Assembly: GCA_026770585.1 (NCBI GenBank)
Contig: MU646381.1
Span: 239,247-264,079, forward strand
DNA from: Baffinella frigidus
Lineage: Eukaryota > Cryptophyceae > Cryptomonadales > Baffinellaceae
Direction of reading: 5' to 3'
Length of the DNA stretch: 24,833 nt
Notes under the pieces: generated by a model
Databases searched by the model: none
The model's input: the letters and a program-made list of their open reading frames with translations, nothing else
Told to the model about the DNA's origin: nothing
Part shown: piece after piece, positions 20,671 to 24,833 of the stretch
Layout of the letters: each line of letters starts with the position of its first letter
Position numbering within the stretch: the stretch's first letter is position 1
Program-made: the position numbers and the translations under genes

Positions 20671-21042
20671 GCCCCCGAACTGCTTTCGACGGTACGCCTA
20701 CGGTCAGAGGCTGCACCTAGCTCCGGATTCCAGGGTCCTGTCACGGTGAGATGTTCAGAATCCTGGCCGAGGGGGGTATGTCAAAAGTCGACACACGGGA
20801 TCACCTCACCACGCCACAGCCCACCGGCCAGCGGGGGAAATGCTGCCCAGGGGGTGTCCCAATTTCCCCCGTGTTCCGAAAAAAAAATTCCCGAAAAAAC
20901 ACCCAGATTTTGCCTGTCCCCAGTTTCCCCACCAAAGTTGGTGCCTCCCCTCAAGCGCCCTGCAAGCGCTCCAAGCCTCCAACGTCGTCCTCCTGGCCCT
21001 CGTGGGTGCCGCTGCCCTGTCCGGCGTTCTGCTTCTCTCCAG

Positions 21043-21215
21043 GTGATTACATTGCCGCGGCAGCAAGGAGGAGGATGGAAGCGGGAGGGAAGAGAGGAGC
21101 CGTCCGTCCGAGAGAAAAAAGGGGCCGTCCTCCCAAGGACGCGGGGGGAGATGCTGACGTCCCTGATGACCCGGATAAGGAGTTTGGAGAGCTGGCGATC
21201 GGCGTCGGCGAGCAG
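21043..21215 (+). CDS. Plausible plus-strand exon with an AT-hook core
   Basis: After TTCTCTCCAG the frame reads D-Y-I-A-A-A-A-R-R-R-M-E-A-G-G-K-R-G-A, then REKRGRPPKDAGGD, an acidic stretch (VPDDPDKEFGE) and GEQ before donor CAG|GTGCGT at 21216. RGRPPK matches the AT-hook core (R-G-R-P flanked by basic residues), which binds the minor groove of AT-rich DNA. The exon is 57 codons plus two bases. Its polypyrimidine-AG acceptor and GTGCGT donor match the exon grammar used by the WD40 gene. I cannot identify the neighbouring exons on either side. It could be a chance open frame in GC-rich DNA; the AT-hook and good splice sites argue for it. Confidence 0.35.
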
Positions 21216-21476
21216 GTGCGTCAAATAAACAGCGCGGGCTACGAAGGGATTTCGTGAATAACCACGAATGGGTTATTCACTATGGATTATTCCCATAGGA
21301 CCCTACCGTAGGCAACACCGTGGAGACATAGGCAGGTCCTACGGACATGCCAACCGTTTCTTGGTGGCTCAGCCACCAAGAATCGCTTCGCAGCCCGCTG
21401 CATGGATAGACCCTAAACCCTAACACTGTGTGGCCACGTGCATCATCTCCGGCAGCCAGAAACTGGCATGCACCAC
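21216..21476. other. Non-coding, possible intron with hairpins
   Basis: Starts with a candidate donor GTGCGT. Small hairpins: GAATAACCACGAATGGGTTATTC (21256 onward) and TTCTTGGTGGCTCAGCCACCAAGAA (21357 onward). A CCTACCGTAGGC motif and two CCCTAA units near 21411 are also present. Confidence 0.45.
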
Positions 21477-21589
21477 CACCAACCCTCACGGGAGGACCAA
21501 ATCATCGATTTTAAAATCTCGAATTTACCTGGGCAGATAAGTTTGAGATGTTAAAATCGACGATTTGGTCCTCCCGTGAGGGTTGGTGG
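21477..21589. mobile_element. Foldback element, CCACCAACCCTCACG ends
   Basis: Near-perfect 113-bp hairpin with arms of about 45 bp, running to GATTTTAAAATC on each side. Confidence 0.88.
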
Positions 21590-21667
21590 CGGGGTCACTG
21601 GTGCATGCACACACAGGGCAGGTGGGGGGTTGTTTTGCCATGCCAGCATTCGGACTGACGGCTCCAA

Positions 21668-21806
21668 TTCCATACGCAAACACAAACTGGATTTCAATCA
21701 TAATTACTACACGTCTATTTTAATATTACTATTAAAGATCGTTTTGTGTAGTAAATTTCATTGAATCCAGTTCATAAATTAGAAGTGTTTGCGTATGAAA
21801 TTTCCG
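21668..21806. mobile_element. Foldback element, AATTACTACAC-core type
   Basis: Arms CCATACGCAAACAC / GTGTTTGCGTATG. The core matches 5920-6072 closely (TTAATATTACTA, AAAGATCGTT, GTGTAGTAAATTTCAT). Confidence 0.8.
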
Positions 21807-21834
21807 GCAGAATCTGAAGGATCGGCTCCAAGTG

Positions 21835-21971
21835 CACTGCCAGGCCGGAGATTTTGTAAAAGTCAATTCACCCACAAAATCTGTCAACTTAGAAACGAGG
21901 TACCCAGATTGGGTACTTCAAAATCGGTTTTCGCCTTGAGTCGACAACACAAAAACTCCGCCCTGGCAGTG
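21835..21971. mobile_element. Foldback element, CACTGCCAGG ends, AAGTG duplication
   Basis: Arms CACTGCCAGGCCGGAG and CTCCGCCCTGGCAGTG. AAGTG flanks both ends (21830-21834 and 21972-21976). The centre has a TACCCAGATTGGGTA hairpin. Confidence 0.8.
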
Positions 21972-21976
21972 AAGTG

Positions 21977-22206
21977 TACAAAACGTGATGCCCAAATAAC
22001 CCACCCCGGTTCCCTCCACCAGCAACCCGAAGCAGCTTAAAGCGATTTTTTCTCCTGTAGTAATTTTCACCTAAATCGGAGGAATGTCTCGCTTCACGAC
22101 CCGATCTCCTGTGCGAAATTCCCAGGTCCCTAGGGATTTCCTACCGTAGGGTCCTAAAGATAAAATCATTTTCTTCCTTAGGAGGATCCGTGTTAAGTTG
22201 CTTCGG
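21977..22206. other. Non-coding, nothing assigned
   Basis: Contains a lone TGTAGTAATTTTCACC arm (22057) and TTCCTACCGTAGGGTCC (22138). No exon seen. Confidence 0.35.
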
Positions 22207-22332
22207 CCACGCCAGAGTCTTGGAAGGGGTCGCCAAAAGTCAATTTCCCCTCAGCGCAATGATTTTCAAAAGTCATCACCGTACCCTGCTCCGTTCCCAA
22301 TTGAATGAAGCCCCTCGAACACTGTGGCGTGG
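22207..22332. mobile_element. Short CCACGCCAGAG foldback element
   Basis: 126 bp, ends CCACGCCAGAGTC and CACTGTGGCGTGG, body as at 15248 and 16961. Here it is not next to a recognisable exon. Confidence 0.8.
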
Positions 22333-22544
22333 GGGCGGCTGGCGGCTGCTTGCGGGGTTCGAGAATCCAGAGTGGATTCCCCGGGGGATACCTTGGGGAC
22401 CCCTTCAGACAGTGTGAGTGTAAGGCGGGATACCACATGACATAAATACAAGGAGTACAACAATGCACGCTCCAGAGCGTGACCGTGGGTGAGCCTCATA
22501 ACTTCAAGGGAATACCTTGGAGACCCGCCGCGAGTGCCCCTTCA

Positions 22545-22625
22545 GAAGGCCGTGGGTGTGCCTCATAACCTGAAGGCTGTGGGTGTGCCTCATAACCTGA
22601 AGGCTGTGGGTGTGCCTCATAAGCC
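22545..22625 (+). repeat. 27-bp tandem repeat, three copies
   Basis: Unit AAGGCTGTGGGTGTGCCTCATAACCTG; the first copy has GCCGTGG and the last ends in AAGCC. A diverged extra copy is at about 22480-22505. Confidence 0.9.
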
Positions 22626-22696
22626 TCGCGCGATTCCATGCGGAAGGGGCAGTGTGGTTCCGTACCACGCGTCTCGGGGGCCGCTGATTACCTCCT

Positions 22697-22832
22697 ATCC
22701 GGGGAAACCTATTTTTCTGTCGTTTGATTCCATTGAAAATTACTGCACGAATGCTTTAAGATTGCTAGTAAGAACGAATTGTGTAGTAATTTTCATTGCC
22801 ATCAAATGAAAGCAAAATCAGTTTCCCCGGAT
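22697..22832. mobile_element. Foldback element, AATTACTACAC-core type
   Basis: Outer arms ATCCGGGGAAAC / GTTTCCCCGGAT; inner AAAATTACTGCAC / GTGTAGTAATTTT. Confidence 0.78.
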
Positions 22833-22845
22833 AAGCTCTGCCTCC

Positions 22846-22983
22846 CACTTAGCCGGCGCCGAGTTCCTTTCCCCCCGGATATCCGGGGGGAAAGCGGTTA
22901 GAATTCCATAGCAATGGATAAGATTCTAGTACACATAGTTTAGATGGACTGTATCCGTGAAGACCCCGGTGGCTGCTAAGTGG
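22846..22983. mobile_element. Foldback element, CCACTTAGC ends
   Basis: Ends CCACTTAGCCGGC and GGTGGCTGCTAAGTGG with a CCCCCCGGATATCCGGGGGG palindrome inside. The segment CCATAGCAATGGATAAGATTCTAGTACA recurs at 211-240 in a partial copy (151-244). Confidence 0.65.
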
Positions 22984-23289
22984 CTTCAATTCGACTCATC
23001 ATGTCCCCAGAAGTTTTCACGCCACCAGGTGACGGATTTGTATCACAAAACAAGAACGTCAACTTCCGGTCTCGTCAAATGACGAGACCAATTCATCTGA
23101 GACGGAGCTAGGCTGAGCGTGGCGAAGTGGTTGTTTTGACTTATGACGAAATGGCACGGGGCACAGGTTACTGTCTTCGACCCGAAAGACAGAATGTTCC
23201 GGCAAGCTACGATCAAGATTCTGGAGGGAGACCTGGCGTGGGTCAGCTTTATGGGCTGGAACAAATCGTGAGCAATTTCCAATAACCCT
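22984..23289. other. Non-coding, nothing firm
   Basis: CGGTCTCGTCAAATGACGAGACC is a small hairpin (23069 onward). A truncated CTGAGACGGAGCTAGGC (23097) may be an end of the CTAGCTCTGTCC family. No exon assigned. Confidence 0.35.
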
Positions 23290-23400
23290 TAAACGTTAAG
23301 ACCTACGACTCTACGGTAGGTAGCCCGTAGGGGCGTAGGGGGGTTCCTGCGGATAAGGTAACGGAAAGGTGGCCCGATTTGGGCCGATAATCCCTTCAGC
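23290..23400 (-). repeat. Dispersed repeat with CCTACGGTAGG palindrome
   Basis: Opposite-strand relative of 6245-6350 and 24281-24370 (CGGAAAGGTGGCCCGATTTGGGCC, GTAGGGGGGTTCC). Confidence 0.7.
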
Positions 23401-23455
23401 TGAGGCAAATCGTGAGAGTCCCCCGTGCGGCGGTTGACTAACCCGGGCAGGGGTT

Positions 23456-23592
23456 GTCTTCTTCTTCTTCTTCTTCTTCTTTATTACTCTCGATACAGGT
23501 CCTAAATGAGGCCCTTGAGCCTTGAGTTGAGTAATACAAAAGTCTGTGAGCGTTAAGAAACGGGCCCGCCTCAGAGACAAGAGCTATAATGG
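23456..23592 (-). mobile_element. SINE-like repeat, longest AAG tail
   Basis: Full-length relative of 2602-2727 on the minus strand, with about eight CTT/AAG units at its 3' end. Confidence 0.65.
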
Positions 23593-23725
23593 GTTGTACC
23601 GGGAGGTTACTCACCCGAGCAGGCTTGGTACCAGGGAAAGCACAAGTTAGTCAACTCTTGTGGGACTCTTCAAATGGTGCGTCCCGTCTTCCCGCCCGAG
23701 CCCTTTTCGCGGCCTTTGGGAACAA

Positions 23726-23896
23726 CCACTCGAGAATATAAGAGGGACCTATTTACAAGTGGGGTTGTAAATATTTGAACCATGATAGGGTGTTCCAACC
23801 TCGCGTCTGGGCTAGAATGGCTCCAAAGGCAATGCACGTTACTGCACAAAAGCTACATCGCGGTTTTAAATAGGGCCCTCTAGCATTCTCGTGTGG
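23726..23896. mobile_element. Foldback element, CCACTCGAGAATGCT type
   Basis: Ends CCACTCGAGAATATAAGAGGG and CCCTCTAGCATTCTCGTGTGG. It carries CAACCTCGCGTCTGG inside, as do its relatives. Confidence 0.78.
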
Positions 23897-23908
23897 AAGG
23901 TCCCATTC

Positions 23909-24066
23909 CACTGCTAGCCAGGATATTTTACCTGAAGTTAACTTGGCTGGTCCTCGTCAGTAAGTTGCCATGTCGTTTGGATGGACCTGCTCCCCGAGCA
24001 GGCATTTGCCTTGAGTCACAGATTTTCAGGGGCAGTTGCTCAGGCAAAATGTTCTGGCTGGCAGTG
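23909..24066. mobile_element. CACTGCTAGCC foldback with 5-bp CATTC duplication
   Basis: Ends CACTGCTAGCCAGGAT and TTCTGGCTGGCAGTG. CATTC flanks both sides (23904-23908 and 24067-24071). Confidence 0.85.
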
Positions 24067-24071
24067 CATTC

Positions 24072-24280
24072 CTGATCTTCTCCTGAGATAATGCACCACT
24101 TTGTAAACCCCAACCCCCAGCCCCCCAACCCTAAACCTTGAACCAGGTTCGACGAGTGGCAACCCGTGAGCGAACTGACGCGCCCCGAGATCGTCAAAGC
24201 CAACCCCCCCCTGCCCGCGCCCTCTCTCTCCATCCTCTCCAAGTCCTCATCCGGTTCAGAGCCCCACCCCCCCACACAGC
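24072..24280. other. Non-coding, nothing assigned
   Basis: C-rich, with an AACCCTAAACC motif near 24126 in the opposite sense to the intronic tracts. Open frames are Pro/Arg-rich and unconvincing. Confidence 0.35.
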
Positions 24281-24420
24281 TTTTCGGCCCAAATCGTGCC
24301 ACCTTTTCGTTACCTTATCCATGGGAACCCCCCTATGCCCCTACGGGGTGCCTACCGTAGGGTCGTAGGTCTTATCGCTTAGGGGTTATTCAAAAATCCC
24401 TTCGAAGCCCGCTGTGTGGG
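24281..24420 (+). repeat. Dispersed repeat with CCTACCGTAGG palindrome
   Basis: Close copy of 6245-6425 on the same strand. Confidence 0.8.
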
Positions 24421-24715
24421 TGCCACTGTTGCCTCGAAACCACCCGGCCAGATTCTGCACCACTGCGGAAAGCCACGGAGAGCTCTTGGGGGGTTATTCA
24501 AAAGTCAATTTGCAAAGGGAAAACGATATTCAAAAGTCAATTTTCAATCGAAAATGGATCCACGGGTGACCCAACGGCTCCAAGAACGGGGCTGGGATAA
24601 CCCTGGAAGGGCCCTGCGTGGTGTTCCGAGCAGCCTCTGTGCCAGGAGAAGCTAATATTAGTCAATCGGCATGGGGCATGGTGAGACCATGCTGGAGAGA
24701 GGGAAAGAGCACGCG

Positions 24716-24716
<1 letters not shown>
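24421..24716. other. Non-coding, nothing assigned
   Basis: ATTCAAAAGTCAATTT-type segments occur twice (about 24497 and 24529). No exon signature. Confidence 0.35.
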
Positions 24717-24750
<34 letters not shown>

Positions 24751-24763
24751 CGCCCGAGGTGCC

Positions 24764-24806
<43 letters not shown>
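24717..24806 (+). repeat. CT microsatellite (two blocks)
   Basis: CT runs at about 24717-24747 and 24764-24806, split by a short unique stretch. Confidence 0.95.
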
Positions 24807-24833
24807 GAGCGGGGGGCAACCAGAAGACGCCGG

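Noticed and set aside
20117-20716. 199-codon minus-strand frame overlapping the F-box exon
   Set aside because: Cys/Ala/Gly/Arg-rich shadow of GC-rich coding DNA; the F-box-like pattern is in the other frame.
20669-20745. Possible plus-strand first exon (ATG at 20669, donor GTGAGA after 20745)
   Set aside because: The phase does not join to the AT-hook exon without a stop, and its ATG overlaps the F-box ATG at the palindrome CATG.
20572-21257. 218- and 168-codon plus-strand frames
   Set aside because: Their 5' parts overlap the F-box exon or run through Pro/Arg-rich DNA with no motif. Only the AT-hook part with its own splice sites is kept, at low confidence.

Overview
This window looks like nuclear DNA of a unicellular, probably algal, eukaryote. 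Coding stretches are short and separated by GT-AG introns, there are long tracts of TTTAGGG-type (plant/alga-style) telomere-like repeat, and non-coding DNA is packed with short terminal-inverted-repeat (foldback) elements. There are no bacterial operons, Shine-Dalgarno sites, rRNA or recognisable tRNA. The species cannot be named from sequence alone. Cryptophytes, dinoflagellates and other TTTAGGG-bearing protists remain possible.

The main content is one apparent minus-strand gene (or gene array) running from about 20670 down to the left edge. It starts with a 233-codon exon carrying an F-box-like segment (19972-20670). Then come roughly a dozen WD40 blades, mostly one per exon, at about 19.2, 16.8, 14.5, 12.3, 9.9, 9.1, 7.85, 6.9, 5.3, 4.2, 2.9, 1.5 and 0.1 kb. 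Blade exons end in a codon for E/M/K/L/A/Q followed by GTGCGT-, GTGAGC- or similar donors and begin after CAG or AAG. Inter-blade introns are mostly phase 0. Four blades are also split at the same codon (V-S-G|S) by a phase-1 intron made almost wholly of telomere-like repeat. An F-box plus WD40 layout is typical of substrate receptors of SCF ubiquitin ligases; that role is inferred here. Between the full blades lie shorter copies of the blade C-terminal half ([11 protein letters not shown] type), several damaged, so part of the locus is decayed or still expanding.

The introns hold several repeat families. One is a ~100-120 bp GTGCGTTCGGATCCGG...ACCCGAAG element that lies directly between blade pieces (about a dozen copies). 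Others are foldback elements with ends CCACGCCAG, CTAGCTCTGTCC (5-bp target duplications), CACTGCTAGCC (5-bp target duplications), CCACTCGAGAATGCT, CCACCAACCCTCA and an AATTACTACAC core. There is also a SINE-like repeat with an AAG tail. Several foldback ends lie within 3-20 bp of splice sites, which suggests introner-like behaviour.

Right of 20.7 kb there is one plausible plus-strand exon with an AT-hook core (21043-21215). The rest, 21.2-24.8 kb, is repeats and non-coding DNA. An 883-base run of N (12998-13880) interrupts the locus inside a telomere-like tract.
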